DNA of 64,000 bases from Alphaproteobacteria bacterium (GTDB taxonomy: Bacteria; Pseudomonadota; Alphaproteobacteria; CAAGCB01; CAG-977): NCBI GenBank assembly GCA_900768845.1, contig CAAGEK010000024.1:32009-96008 (forward strand), in the 5' to 3' direction. A model generated the notes under the pieces. The model did not search any database. It had not been told where the DNA came from and saw nothing but the letters and a program-made list of their open reading frames with translations. The position numbers and the translations under genes are program-made. Of this stretch, positions 8,997 through 17,784 are shown piece by piece; positions within the stretch are counted from its first letter, which is position 1; each line of letters opens with the position of its first letter.

Positions 8997-9908
8997 ATGG
9001 GAAATTCAGATAAACGTTATCCTCCGTTTCAGCTTCAAAACGCTTTGTGGGCGAACGGGGGAGCCGACCGCGAACGGTTCGGAAGCCTGTTGTCCGTTGC
9101 CTATGAATCCCGAAAAGGGGCTGATATGTTGGACGAGGTTTCAACGCTGGGGTACAAATTCATGTACGAAGGGCTTTGGAACGTCAATGCGGCGTGCAAC
9201 CATATTACAAAAACGATAGTGATGGATTCGTATCATACGTCGGAAAATATGGCGCCGGCTTTCATTCACGAAGTCAATCACGCGTTGCAATTCAGCCGTA
9301 TCGGCAAAGACGTGTCAAAGTTGAACGCGGCGGATTACATCGTCTTGCACAGGGCGTTGGAGGCCGACGCCTGTGCGCATCAGGCGGCGTTTACATGGGA
9401 AATGAAAGACAACCATCCCCGAATGTTTCAAGAGGAAATGAAATCGCCGATAATGCGGGCGTATGCGGCCGAAATGGAAAAAAGCGGCGATATCCGAAAA
9501 GCGATGCGCGCTTCTTTTGAATCGTGGTTTGATTTCAAGACGTATCGGGATGTTTATGAAGAGGGGCATTGCAAAGACGTTATGCACATATGTTCCTTGG
9601 CTGAAAAAAATCCGGACGGGGGGTATTTCTCCGATTCATTTTCCGTGGCGGAAATCTGCAAGGTATGCCATTTGGAAGAAAAGCCCTATATCAATCCCGA
9701 TTTTTTGAAATCCGACAAAGCACGGGCGGTGTCTGCCGAAACAAAGAGGAAATTAAGCTCCGCTTTGTTGGAAGTCAGCAGGAAAAGCGGCCTGATTGCC
9801 GATAAGTCCGTTGCCGCTTTGCCTGTTTACAAGGAAAACGCCGCTTCGGAAAAGACGGCGGTTTTGTCGGCGGCAGTGAAAAAACGGGTGCAAAATTCCG
9901 GACGTTGA
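8997..9908 (+). CDS. Single-module zincin-like (HExxH) protein, paralogue of the upstream gene
   Basis: 303 residues, starting 12 bp after the 789-residue gene with ribosome site AAGGTAGGG, so almost certainly co-transcribed. It contains one copy of the putative metallopeptidase module: STLGYKFMYEGLW, KTIVMDS, then AFIHEVNHALQF with HEVNH at residues 91-95 as the HExxH motif, and ALEADACAHQAAFTWEMKD with the downstream Glu/Asp cluster. The stretch EADACAHxAxFxWxxKDxHP is shared with the upstream protein and looks like the family signature. A region around ADKSVAALPVYKENA gives way to a basic C-terminal tail. No signal peptide or membrane segment. Function unknown; a zinc peptidase is the plain inference, with the target unknown. 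Confidence 0.8.
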   Translation: MGNSDKRYPPFQLQNALWANGGADRERFGSLLSVAYESRKGADMLDEVSTLGYKFMYEGLWNVNAACNHITKTIVMDSYHTSENMAPAFIHEVNHALQFSRIGKDVSKLNAADYIVLHRALEADACAHQAAFTWEMKDNHPRMFQEEMKSPIMRAYAAEMEKSGDIRKAMRASFESWFDFKTYRDVYEEGHCKDVMHICSLAEKNPDGGYFSDSFSVAEICKVCHLEEKPYINPDFLKSDKARAVSAETKRKLSSALLEVSRKSGLIADKSVAALPVYKENAASEKTAVLSAAVKKRVQNSGR

Positions 9909-9980
9909 GGGATCGGGCGTTTTTCCCGTTTCCTGTCAACCGTAAAACCTTGGAGCGTGAAAAAGCGGGGGGTATCCTTT

Positions 9981-10226
9981 CCCTGTCTTTTGCTTGGCAA
10001 TAGGGTGTTTCGGATGTCGTCGTCTGCCAAAATAAGAGGGGGGCTTTCGCACGCCGGCCGTTTCCGGCGTTGGCATCCGCGCCACCCCGACGGCATGAAA
10101 GAAACGCTTCCTTTCACCGCTCCGCCATCCCCCTGTCTTTTGCGTGGCAATAGGGTGTTTCGGATGTCGTCGTCTGCCAAAATAAGAGGGGGCTTTCGCA
10201 CGCCGGCCGTTTCCGGCGTTGGCATC
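9981..10226. repeat. Two near-identical 96-97 bp direct repeats, 150 bp apart
   Basis: Copy 1 is 9981-10077 and copy 2 is 10131-10226. They differ at one base (TGCTTGG versus TGCGTGG) and by one G in a G-run. Each contains the small inverted repeat CGCCGG / CCGGCG. They fill the gap between the 303-residue gene and the 3' end of the dehydratase activase. No coding function is apparent in this 9909-10288 interval. Confidence 0.9.
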
Positions 10227-10288
10227 GCAACACGTCGGAAAGAAAGAGAAAACGGGGAGGGGGGGCCCTTTCCGAACATCCGGAAAAT

Positions 10289-13200
10289 TTACTTCGCAAC
10301 GGACATCATCAGCTTGATGCGGTTGTTTTGATTGGTTTCGTCGGTTCCGGGGGCATAATCCAGAGCGATAATGTTCGCATCGGGATAACGGGATTTGATT
10401 TCGTTGACAAAGCCTTTTCCCGTGATGTGGTTCGGCAGGCATCCGAACGGTTGAACGCACAGGACGTTGTTTACGCCCGCATCCAACAATTCGACGATTT
10501 CTCCGGTCAACAGCCAGCCTTCGCCCGTTTGATGTCCCAAAGAGATAATGTTTTTTACTTTTCCCTTTAATTCTTTGAAGGAAAGGGGTGGTTCAAAACG
10601 TTTGCTGAGCCGGAAACCCAAATGCAACGGTAAACGGAACAGTTCGGCAATCGTGATGTCGATTTTTCCTGAAACCGCCGATTTCCACGATCCGCTTATG
10701 TGGTTGTAGTTGAAAATGCGGTCGTAAAAACCGTAGAGCATGAAGTCCGTAAAATCGGGAATGACGACTTCCCCTCCTTCGGATTTGATGATTTCGGCGG
10801 TACGGCTGTTCGCATCAAAGGGATACATCAACAATTTCTCTCCGACCAGCCCGATGCGGGGTTTTTTCTTCGTTTCGTCAATCGGAACGGCGTCAAATTC
10901 GCGAATCATTTTAAGTATGTTCAGATTGAATTTGAATATGTTTCCGTCTTTGATGTTTTCTTTTGCCCGCTCCGACCATTTATCCGCCAGCGTCCGTATC
11001 GAACCTTGTTCTTTTTCGTAAGGGGAAAGCCGGTTTGTCATACGCATCAGCGCGTCGCCATAGCATTCCGCCATAAGGAAACGCAATAACGCCTTTTTGC
11101 CGATCGTAAGGCCGGAGCTTTCGTTTCCGCCGACATTAAGGGGCAGGACGGGAAGCTGATTCAATCCGCAACGAGCCAATGCACGACGCAACAGGACGGC
11201 ATAATTCGACGCCCTGCATCCGTCGCAGATTTGAGTGATCAACAAAACGACCTTGTCCGCCTTGTATTTTCCCGAGGTTATTGCCTGAAGCAACTGGCCT
11301 ATGACGACAACGGCCGGAAAACAAACGTCGTTGTTGACGTGTTTCAATCCCAGCTCGACGGCGTCCTTGTCGGCTGTGGGTAACACGGCGGTTTTATATC
11401 CTTCCGCGGCTAAAACGGCTTCAATAAATTGAAAATGAAGGGGCGCAATCCTTGGAATCAAAATGGTATGCGTTTTTTTCATTTCTTCCGTAAAAACGGC
11501 GTCTTGCGTGTCCGGTTTCCGTTCTTCTCCGTTTTCAAAGCCGTTTCTCTTCTTTAGTGCGGCTACCAGAGAGCGGATGCGGATTTTTTCAGAGCCGGCG
11601 TTCGCCCCTTCGTCAATTTTGATTTGTGCATATAAACGTCCTTTGGCGGACAGGATTTCTTCGGCCTGATCCGTTGTAATCGCATCCGGACCGCATCCGA
11701 AGGAAACCAGTTGTAAAAAGGCGAAATTGTCTGCATTCGCCGCAAAATCCGCCGCTTGATACAAACGGGCTGTCCATTGGTCGCGGACTCTGAGCGTTAA
11801 GGACGAATGTTCCGCATCCGCGACGGAATCCTCTGTCAGGACGGCCGCTCCGCAAGCGTTGATCAATTCGGGGACGCCGTGGTTGACTGCCGGATCGACG
11901 TGGTACGGACGGCCGGCCAAAATAACGGCCGGTTTGCCGGTTTCATTTATTTCCCTGACGGCTTCAATCCCCTTTTGCCGTATGTCGCGGCGGAAAAGAG
12001 CCTGTTCTTCAAATCCGGCTTTAACGGCTTTTTTCAATTCCCCGAGAGGAATGCCGGAAAACAAAGGTACGGATTTCAGGCGTTCGGGAAGGCGGGTCGC
12101 GTCAAGCGGCAGGAACGGCGTAAACACGGGCGTTCCTTCCACTTCCGGAATGTTTTTGGACAAGACTTCGGGATAACCGCTGACGACGGGACAGTTGAAG
12201 CCGTCGGATTGCGATTTAAATTCTTTTTGTTCGCGGGGAATACACGGAAAGAAAACGGCGTCGACCCCTTTTTCGATTAAATCGATGATATGCCCGTGCG
12301 CCAGTTTCGCAGGATAGCATATCGTTTGCGACGGAACGGAAGAACAGCCGCGGAAAAACATTTTCTTTGACGATGCGCCGGACAGTTCGACCCTGAATCC
12401 CAATCGTGTCAAAACCGTAAACCACAGCGGATAGTTTTCGTACATATTCAAGGCGCGGGGAATGCCGACCGTGCCCCGAAAAGCGTCTTCGGCCGCCAGA
12501 GGGGAATAATGATCGAACAAGCGTTTGTATTTATAGGCGTACAGGTTGATGCTGTCGTTTTTCGGTGTTCCCGATCCCTTTTCACACCGGTTGCCCGATA
12601 TGTAGTTTTTCTTTCCGCCGAAATTCGTCACCGTCAGAGCGCAGTTGTCGGCACACTGTCCGCATCGGACATTCGTCGTTTTCAGTCGAAGGTTTTCAAG
12701 TTCTTCCAATGAAAGCAACTGTGTCCGTATGCCGTTTTCGGGGCCTCTTTCTTTTGCGATCAATGCGGCTCCGAACGCTCCGGACAATTCCGACAGGGGA
12801 GGGCGGATGACGGTTTTTCCGATTTGAAGCTCCAACGCACGCAACAACGCGTCGTTCAAAAAGGCTCCGCCCTGTGCGACGATGCAATCGCCCAATTCCG
12901 AAACATCGTTAATCTTCATAACCTTGTGGCAGGCGTTTTTGATAACGGAATATGACAAACCCGCCGCAATGTCGCCGATGGAAATGCCTTCTTTTTGCGC
13001 CTGTTTGACTTTCGAGTTCATAAAAACCGTGCAACGCGTCCCCAAATCCGCGGGGCGTTTCGCATTCAACGCCGCTTCCACAAAAGCGTCCAAATCCATG
13101 TTCAGCGATTTTGCAAAGTTTTCGATAAAAGATCCGCATCCCGCCGAACACGCTTCGTTCAGGCTGATTTTTTCAATCAGTCCGTCTTTTATTTTCATAC

Positions 13201-14485
13201 ATTTGATGTCTTGACCGCCGATGTCCAGAACAAAGCTGACGTTCGGGGCGAAGAAACGCGCCGCCTGACAATGGGCGACGGTTTCCACTTCGTCTATATC
13301 CGCTTTCAATCCCGCTTTGACCAATGCTCCGCCGTATCCCGTCGCGGCGGCGGCTTTTATGTCGATTTTGCCGCGACCCAGAGTGCGGATTTCCTTTAAA
13401 ATGCGGACGGCTACCGAAAACGGGTCGCCTTCGTTCAATCCGTAATAGGAATAAATCAGACGCCCCCGGGCATCGATAAGGGCGGCTTTGATCGTTGTCG
13501 ATCCGCTGTCAATGCCCAGCCAGGCTTCTCCTTCATAATCCGCTCCGGCAAAGATTGAAGAATCGAACCTCCGGTGGCGTTCGTAAAAGGCCTGACGGTC
13601 GTTTTCGTTTTGAAACAATGGAGGAAGCCGGCGGATGTCGCGGTCTTTGCCGGCGTGTTCCAATGCCGTGACGATTTCCGACAACGGGCGTTTTTCCCCC
13701 TTTCCCGATATTGCGTAAAGAGCGGCTCCGAACGCTCCGAAAAGTTCCGCGCTTTTGGGGAACACGGCATTTTTGTCGTCCAGTTTCAACGTATCGACGA
13801 AACAGCGACGCAAGGATTTGATAAAGGCCAAGGGGCCTCCCAAAAAGACGACCCGTCCTTTGATTTCCCGTCCGCGTGCCAACCCGCCGATAAATTGATT
13901 GGCGACCGCTTGCATGACGGACATGGCGATGTCGGCCTTGGAACATCCTTCGTTGATCAAGGGCACGATGTCCGTTTTGGCAAATACGCCGCACCGTGAA
14001 GCGATCGGGTAGATGTTTTTGTGCATCAAAGCCAGCTTGTCCAGTTCGGGCGTTTCGACGTTCAAAAGGGACGCCATTTGATCGATGAAGGCTCCCGTTC
14101 CGCCGGCACACGTTTCGTTCATACGCAGATCCGTTCCGCCCGTCAGGTACGTCAGTTTGGCGTCCTCTCCGCCCAGTTCGACAATGACGTCGGCGTCGGG
14201 AATGCGGTTTTTGATGCTCAGCCCCGCGGCAATAACCTCTTGCACGAAATCGAAATTCAAAGCCGTGCAAAGGGATAACGCGCCGGATCCCGTAAAAGCG
14301 ATTTTGACGTTTGCATCGGGAAAAACGGCTTGGATGTCATGAAAAACGGAAACGATTTTTTCACGGACTTCGGACATATGGCGTTGATAAGTTGAAAATA
14401 AGATAACGCCGTTTTCATCCGTCGCCACAATCTTTACCGTCGTGGAACCGATGTCCGTGCCGATGTATAAGGTCTTGTCAACCAT
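10289..14485 (-). CDS. Giant 2-hydroxyacyl-CoA dehydratase activase-like protein (two BadF/HgdC ATPase domains, DUF2229, HgdB-like end)
   Basis: 1398 residues from the ATG at 14485, which has ribosome site AGGG; an ATG seven codons upstream is weaker. Two actin-like ATPase domains of the BadF/BadG/HgdC family lie at about 5-260 and 320-585; each has the DIGSTT or DSGSTT phosphate loop and the Fe-S cysteine segments (ETCAGGTGAFID with SRCGVF; EACSAGCGSFIE with TRCTVF). A Cys cluster CGQCADNC follows at about 620, then a DUF2229-type region with CYPAKLAHGH, and a C-terminal HgdB-like region with NDVCFPA and ITQICDGCR. In the archetype the activator passes an electron, at the cost of ATP, to a dehydratase. 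Long proteins of this layout are common in gut anaerobes with no known substrate. No dehydratase subunits are adjacent. Confidence 0.9.
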   Translation of the reverse strand: MVDKTLYIGTDIGSTTVKIVATDENGVILFSTYQRHMSEVREKIVSVFHDIQAVFPDANVKIAFTGSGALSLCTALNFDFVQEVIAAGLSIKNRIPDADVIVELGGEDAKLTYLTGGTDLRMNETCAGGTGAFIDQMASLLNVETPELDKLALMHKNIYPIASRCGVFAKTDIVPLINEGCSKADIAMSVMQAVANQFIGGLARGREIKGRVVFLGGPLAFIKSLRRCFVDTLKLDDKNAVFPKSAELFGAFGAALYAISGKGEKRPLSEIVTALEHAGKDRDIRRLPPLFQNENDRQAFYERHRRFDSSIFAGADYEGEAWLGIDSGSTTIKAALIDARGRLIYSYYGLNEGDPFSVAVRILKEIRTLGRGKIDIKAAAATGYGGALVKAGLKADIDEVETVAHCQAARFFAPNVSFVLDIGGQDIKCMKIKDGLIEKISLNEACSAGCGSFIENFAKSLNMDLDAFVEAALNAKRPADLGTRCTVFMNSKVKQAQKEGISIGDIAAGLSYSVIKNACHKVMKINDVSELGDCIVAQGGAFLNDALLRALELQIGKTVIRPPLSELSGAFGAALIAKERGPENGIRTQLLSLEELENLRLKTTNVRCGQCADNCALTVTNFGGKKNYISGNRCEKGSGTPKNDSINLYAYKYKRLFDHYSPLAAEDAFRGTVGIPRALNMYENYPLWFTVLTRLGFRVELSGASSKKMFFRGCSSVPSQTICYPAKLAHGHIIDLIEKGVDAVFFPCIPREQKEFKSQSDGFNCPVVSGYPEVLSKNIPEVEGTPVFTPFLPLDATRLPERLKSVPLFSGIPLGELKKAVKAGFEEQALFRRDIRQKGIEAVREINETGKPAVILAGRPYHVDPAVNHGVPELINACGAAVLTEDSVADAEHSSLTLRVRDQWTARLYQAADFAANADNFAFLQLVSFGCGPDAITTDQAEEILSAKGRLYAQIKIDEGANAGSEKIRIRSLVAALKKRNGFENGEERKPDTQDAVFTEEMKKTHTILIPRIAPLHFQFIEAVLAAEGYKTAVLPTADKDAVELGLKHVNNDVCFPAVVVIGQLLQAITSGKYKADKVVLLITQICDGCRASNYAVLLRRALARCGLNQLPVLPLNVGGNESSGLTIGKKALLRFLMAECYGDALMRMTNRLSPYEKEQGSIRTLADKWSERAKENIKDGNIFKFNLNILKMIREFDAVPIDETKKKPRIGLVGEKLLMYPFDANSRTAEIIKSEGGEVVIPDFTDFMLYGFYDRIFNYNHISGSWKSAVSGKIDITIAELFRLPLHLGFRLSKRFEPPLSFKELKGKVKNIISLGHQTGEGWLLTGEIVELLDAGVNNVLCVQPFGCLPNHITGKGFVNEIKSRYPDANIIALDYAPGTDETNQNNRIKLMMSVAK

Positions 14486-14827
14486 GTTTTTCCCTGCTTT
14501 TACCATATCTTACATCTTAATGAGCCTAAAAGGTTTCCGTCAATCTGGCGACCTGTATATAAAACTAAAGTTATATTTATAGTTTCTATTAAAGATTGAT
14601 ATATCCTGAAATGAGTTTTTTTTCGACCTGACGCAAAAAGGAAAAAGTATCCGGATCAGGCGGGTGACGGCCGGTGAAGGAGGGATAAAACCGGCGGAAG
14701 CGGTGAAGCTGTCAGGGAGTGTATCATTTTAGACAATAGGGAAAAATTCAAAAGTGGCGGAGTTCTGCGGTTGTTTTGAAAAAATCGGCGGAAAAAGAAT
14801 TTTCTTTTTAGACTCAATTTTGATTAA
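14486..14827. other. Gene-free interval upstream of the Mom-like gene
   Basis: About 340 bp between the start of the dehydratase activase (minus strand) and the frame of the Mom-like protein. AT-rich with long T and A runs. I see no convincing ORF, RNA or repeat. It should hold the activase promoter, but no clear -35/-10 pair stands out. Confidence 0.5.
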
Positions 14828-14896
14828 AAACCGATCGTTAAGCATCACTATTCGCACAGGATCGTCAATAATTCATACATTCACATCGGTGTTTTT

Positions 14897-15436
14897 ATGA
14901 ACGGCAACATTGTCGGGAGTCTGCAATTTGGTTATTTGCTTACTCCGAGAGCTATGAAAAAAATCGTTGCGGGAACTGAAATAGGAGAATATCTGGAACT
15001 TAACCGAATGTGGCTTTCAGACGTTGCTCCAAAAAACAGCGAAAGCCAAGCGATCAGCTACGCATTTAAATATATTAAGCGTGTCTGTCCGATGGTCAAG
15101 TGGGTTCAGTCATTCGCCGATGAACGGTGCGGTCGTTTGGGCGTTGTTTATCAGGCGTCAAATTTCCTTTATCTTGGTTATCATCTGACGAGCTTTTTCG
15201 AGCTGGATAGCGAAACGTACCATGAAATGCTGCTGACATGTTATAAAAAAGGAGGAAATCGCGCTAATTATCTACGAGCGAATCTTGACCGAGCCGTTAA
15301 GCACACGTTGAGGCAATTTAGGTATATTTACTTTATAAAACAAAAGTATCGAAAACACCTGAATTTTGCGGTTTATCCCTATCCGAGGCCCGGAGAAGAA
15401 AGTTTTAATGAAAAGCTTTTGAAAAAAGCCGCATGA
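14897..15436 (+). CDS. Phage Mu Mom-like DNA adenine-modification protein (N-terminus uncertain)
   Basis: 179 residues from the first ATG. The sequence has the hallmarks of the Mom family, GNAT-fold proteins that convert adenine in phage DNA to a methylcarbamoyl derivative and so protect it from restriction: ELNRMWLSDVAPKNSESQAIS, then VQSFADERCGRLGVVYQASN with FLYLG. The frame stays open upstream to base 14828 and encodes a conserved-looking opening (KHHYSHRIVNNSYIHIGVF) that joins smoothly to the ATG-started part. But there is no ATG, GTG or TTG there, and TAA lies at 14825-14827. So the gene is either truncated at its start or uses a rare start codon. It is AT-richer than its neighbours, stands alone beside tRNA-Lys, and ends in a strong terminator, all of which fits a phage-derived remnant. 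Confidence 0.72.
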   Translation: MNGNIVGSLQFGYLLTPRAMKKIVAGTEIGEYLELNRMWLSDVAPKNSESQAISYAFKYIKRVCPMVKWVQSFADERCGRLGVVYQASNFLYLGYHLTSFFELDSETYHEMLLTCYKKGGNRANYLRANLDRAVKHTLRQFRYIYFIKQKYRKHLNFAVYPYPRPGEESFNEKLLKKAA

Positions 15437-15461
15437 CGATAAAAAAAACGTGGATGAAAAG

Positions 15462-15503
15462 AAAACGCAGGATAGTTTTAAATTAAATCTATCCTGCGTT
15501 TTT
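15462..15503 (+). terminator. Rho-independent terminator (bidirectional-looking)
   Basis: Long stem AAAACGCAGGATAG / CTATCCTGCGTTTT with a 13-bp AT loop, 26 bp after the Mom-like stop. Confidence 0.85.
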
Positions 15504-15528
15504 GGTATCAATGAACCATTTGAAAAAA

Positions 15529-15567
15529 GTTAAAACTAAGTTGCGTTTCGGTTAAAACTAACCTGCG
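15529..15567. repeat. Direct repeat of 17 bp with 22-bp period
   Basis: GTTAAAACTAAGTTGCG at 15529-15545 and GTTAAAACTAACCTGCG at 15551-15567 (two mismatches). The centre-to-centre distance is two helical turns, as for paired sites of a DNA-binding protein. The rest of the 15504-15782 interval holds nothing I can identify. Confidence 0.7.
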
Positions 15568-15782
15568 CGCTACATGAAAACCGTCTCTTTCATTACAGTC
15601 CGCTTGTTATGAAAAATGAGTCTAAAAAATCTGACGGAAATGTCTGAAATCATTCACCGCGTTACAGAAGCCGTGTTTCGGGACGGCTTTTCCGCCTTTT
15701 TAAAGGGACGGGGGAGGGGGCGTTCGTCCGGAAACGATGAAGGCCGAAGCGCAGGGAAGCCATCCGTTTTCTGCGGAAATAC

Positions 15783-15814
15783 AAAAAAGCGGCAGACATG
15801 ATGCTACCGCTTTT
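15783..15814 (-). terminator. Terminator of tRNA-Lys
   Basis: On the minus strand, stem AAAGCGGTAG / CTGCCGCTTT followed by a T run, six bases after the CCA end of tRNA-Lys. Confidence 0.8.
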
Positions 15815-15819
15815 GTTTA

Positions 15820-15895
15820 TGGTGAGCGTGCCGGGACTCGAACCCGGGGCCACCTGATTAAAAGTCAAGTGCTCTACCAACTGAGCTACACGCCC
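15820..15895 (-). tRNA. tRNA-Lys (anticodon UUU)
   Basis: 76 nt with encoded CCA (TGG at 15820-15822 on the plus strand). Acceptor GGGCGTG pairs with CACGCTC (one G-U); D arm AGCTCAGTTGGTAGAGC; anticodon loop CTTTTAA with anticodon TTT; T arm GGGTTCGAGTCCC. All arms pair. Confidence 0.97.
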
Positions 15896-15993
15896 GATCA
15901 CCGTGACCGTCACCATATAGATATCTGCTCTTCAGGTCAACAACTTTTTTTATTTTTTTCCGATTTTTTCGCAAAAATAAAACCGGCCGGCCG

Positions 15994-16741
15994 TCAGCGG
16001 ATGAAGTTTGTAAATTCGATTTTTTCCTTTTCCGGAGGCAGAATGCCCGCTTTTTCGGCGGCTTGCTTCATTTTCAAAAAATAAGCCATGTTCTTTGCCA
16101 GAATACGCATATTTTGCATACCCTCCCTGTCCTGACGGACTTCGTCGGGCGTGCCGCCGTGAACCATATTCCAATAACGGCCGGAAATGATTGGCATTTC
16201 CGAAATTTGAAAATATTTGTTCAGCTGATCCAGCGTCGCTGTCGTTCCCGCACGGCGGGCACTGGTGATTGCCGCGGCGGGTTTGTGGCGGAAAATGTCC
16301 CTGCCCGACAGAAACGCCGAAAAGAACACCCTGTCCATAAACGGGACGATAACTCCCGATGCCGAACCGTAATGAACGGGAGAGCCTAAAATATAACCGT
16401 CGAATTCCGACGCCTTGTCAACAAAACCGTTGACGCCGTCGTCCAAAACGCATTTACCGAGCTTGGCGCAGGCGCGACAGGCCAGACACGGGCGGATGGC
16501 CTGTGTCCCGATATGGTAAATTTCAGAATCAATCCCTTCTTTTTGCAATTGAGCGGCAATTTCGCTTAATGCCGTGAAAGTGCATCCGTTTTTGTTCGGT
16601 GACCAGCAATACTTTCATTTTTCCCGTCCCTTTATTGTCAGTCCGTTCGTTTTCTCCGGCTGTCGAAGCGGACGCCGAAGCCGGCAACGCGGCAATCGCC
16701 GCCGCCGTCGCAATGGTTTTGATAAATTCACGTCTTTCCAT
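15994..16741 (-). pseudogene. Exported flavodoxin-family FMN reductase/iron-sulfur flavoprotein, frameshifted
   Basis: The first frame (from 16741) encodes a twin-arginine signal peptide (MERREFIKTIATAAAIAALP, then ASASA) and MKVLLV, the first beta-strand of a flavodoxin fold. The second frame (to 15994) continues SPNKNGCTFTALSEIAAQLQ and the rest: RPCLACRACAKLGKC (a Cys cluster as in iron-sulfur flavoproteins), GSPVHYGSASG (FMN loop) and TTATLDQLNKYFQ. The two frames meet at about 16597-16604, exactly in the FMN-phosphate loop that should read NGSPN; about eight bases seem to be missing. Intact relatives are NADPH-dependent FMN reductases. As written the product is broken; a sequencing error is possible, but the next two loci are also frameshifted. 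Confidence 0.8.
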
Positions 16742-16899
16742 TTCAGTCTTCCGTTCTTGATTTTATCGCATTCATGGTTAAAGAATAGCGGGAAAGACGT
16801 AAAAAAACAGGCCTGTTCCTGTCATAATCTTGCCTGATTCTGTCAAAATCGAAAAAGGACAATTCTGTCAGGAGGCGAAACTGTCGTAAACCGGAATAA

Positions 16900-17784
16900 T
16901 CATTGAAGGCTGTTCGTTTCGGAATCGGAAATGCAATCCGGCAAAGGCGTTTTTTCGTCACGGCAAACGGGAACGTTTCCGGTTGACAGCATCAAACTTC
17001 CGTCCGGATGATCGACAAAGGCGTATTCAAGCAAATCCGCTCCGATGTGCGCTTTTTCAAATTCCCGAGTGATGTTGCCGGTGCGTTTTCGTGCCGTTCC
17101 TTCCGTTTTCCGCGGATTGACATATAATGTTATCCGGCCGCCGGATTTTCATTCGACAGTTTGACAAGCTTTGCAATCCGGCTGTGCGTAAACCGTTTAT
17201 CCCGTCGCTGTTTTCTTCAAAGAAAAAAGAAGCATCCTGAAACATCCGGTACAGTTTCGGACGGCGGCGGACGATTGTGACGAACGCCGTAAAATCGTCG
17301 CATCTTTTGGATTCGTTATCGGCCTTCCCCGTCCAACGCCGTTTCATTGAGGGCATACCTGAAATAAGGCCGCATTGTCTTGAAAGCGGGATTCGAGGTG
17401 TTGCGAGCTTTCAACCGGCAATCGCGATATAAAGCCGCATCGGGCTCGGCCGTCAAATACTTGTACGCATTTATGCTTTGCGTTTCCGTTTTTCGGGCGG
17501 GAATGCCTTTGTCCGCAAAGCGGGCTTTGAGGGATTCCGTGCGGCGCGGGCTCAGATCCGTATCGCCTTCGCAGGCTTCCCTTCGATTTTTATTTTCGCA
17601 CTGTCATCGCGACCGGCTTCGGGCGGAAATTCCGCCAACACTTTATCCAAGGCTTTCCGCGTTTTTTCCGACAGGGCGGCCGAGCCTTTTTAAAAACGGT
17701 TTTTTTCGTCGCGTGATTGTCCGATGCGAAGGAAAAACAGGGCGGAAAGCACAGAAAAGCTAAAATAAACAGGATATGTTTCAT
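16900..17784 (-). pseudogene. Degraded secreted OmpA-like protein gene with several frameshifts
   Basis: Begins with an ATG at 17784 that overlaps the stop of the upstream frameshifted gene (ATGA). A signal peptide follows (MKHILFILAFLCFPPCFSFA). Then the frame shifts near 17715 into LSEKTRKALDKVLAEFPPEA and IKIEGKPA, and again near 17560 into DTDLSPRRTESLKARFADKG, the IEGxxD...LSxRRxxSLKxxFxxKGI pattern of OmpA-like peptidoglycan-binding domains. Further coherent segments in other frames are SKRCDDFTAFVTIVRRRPKL, KRFTHSRIAKLVKLSNENP, and finally ITLYVNPRKTEG...GADLLEYAFVDHPDGSLML ending at the TGA at 16900. At least four frame changes are needed to read through, so the gene is dead or this stretch of sequence is poor. 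The part after the OmpA-like segment is unrecognised. Confidence 0.62.

Noticed and set aside
15616..15801. Small plus-strand frame between the Mom-like gene and tRNA-Lys
   Set aside because: Runs through a terminator and has no ribosome site.
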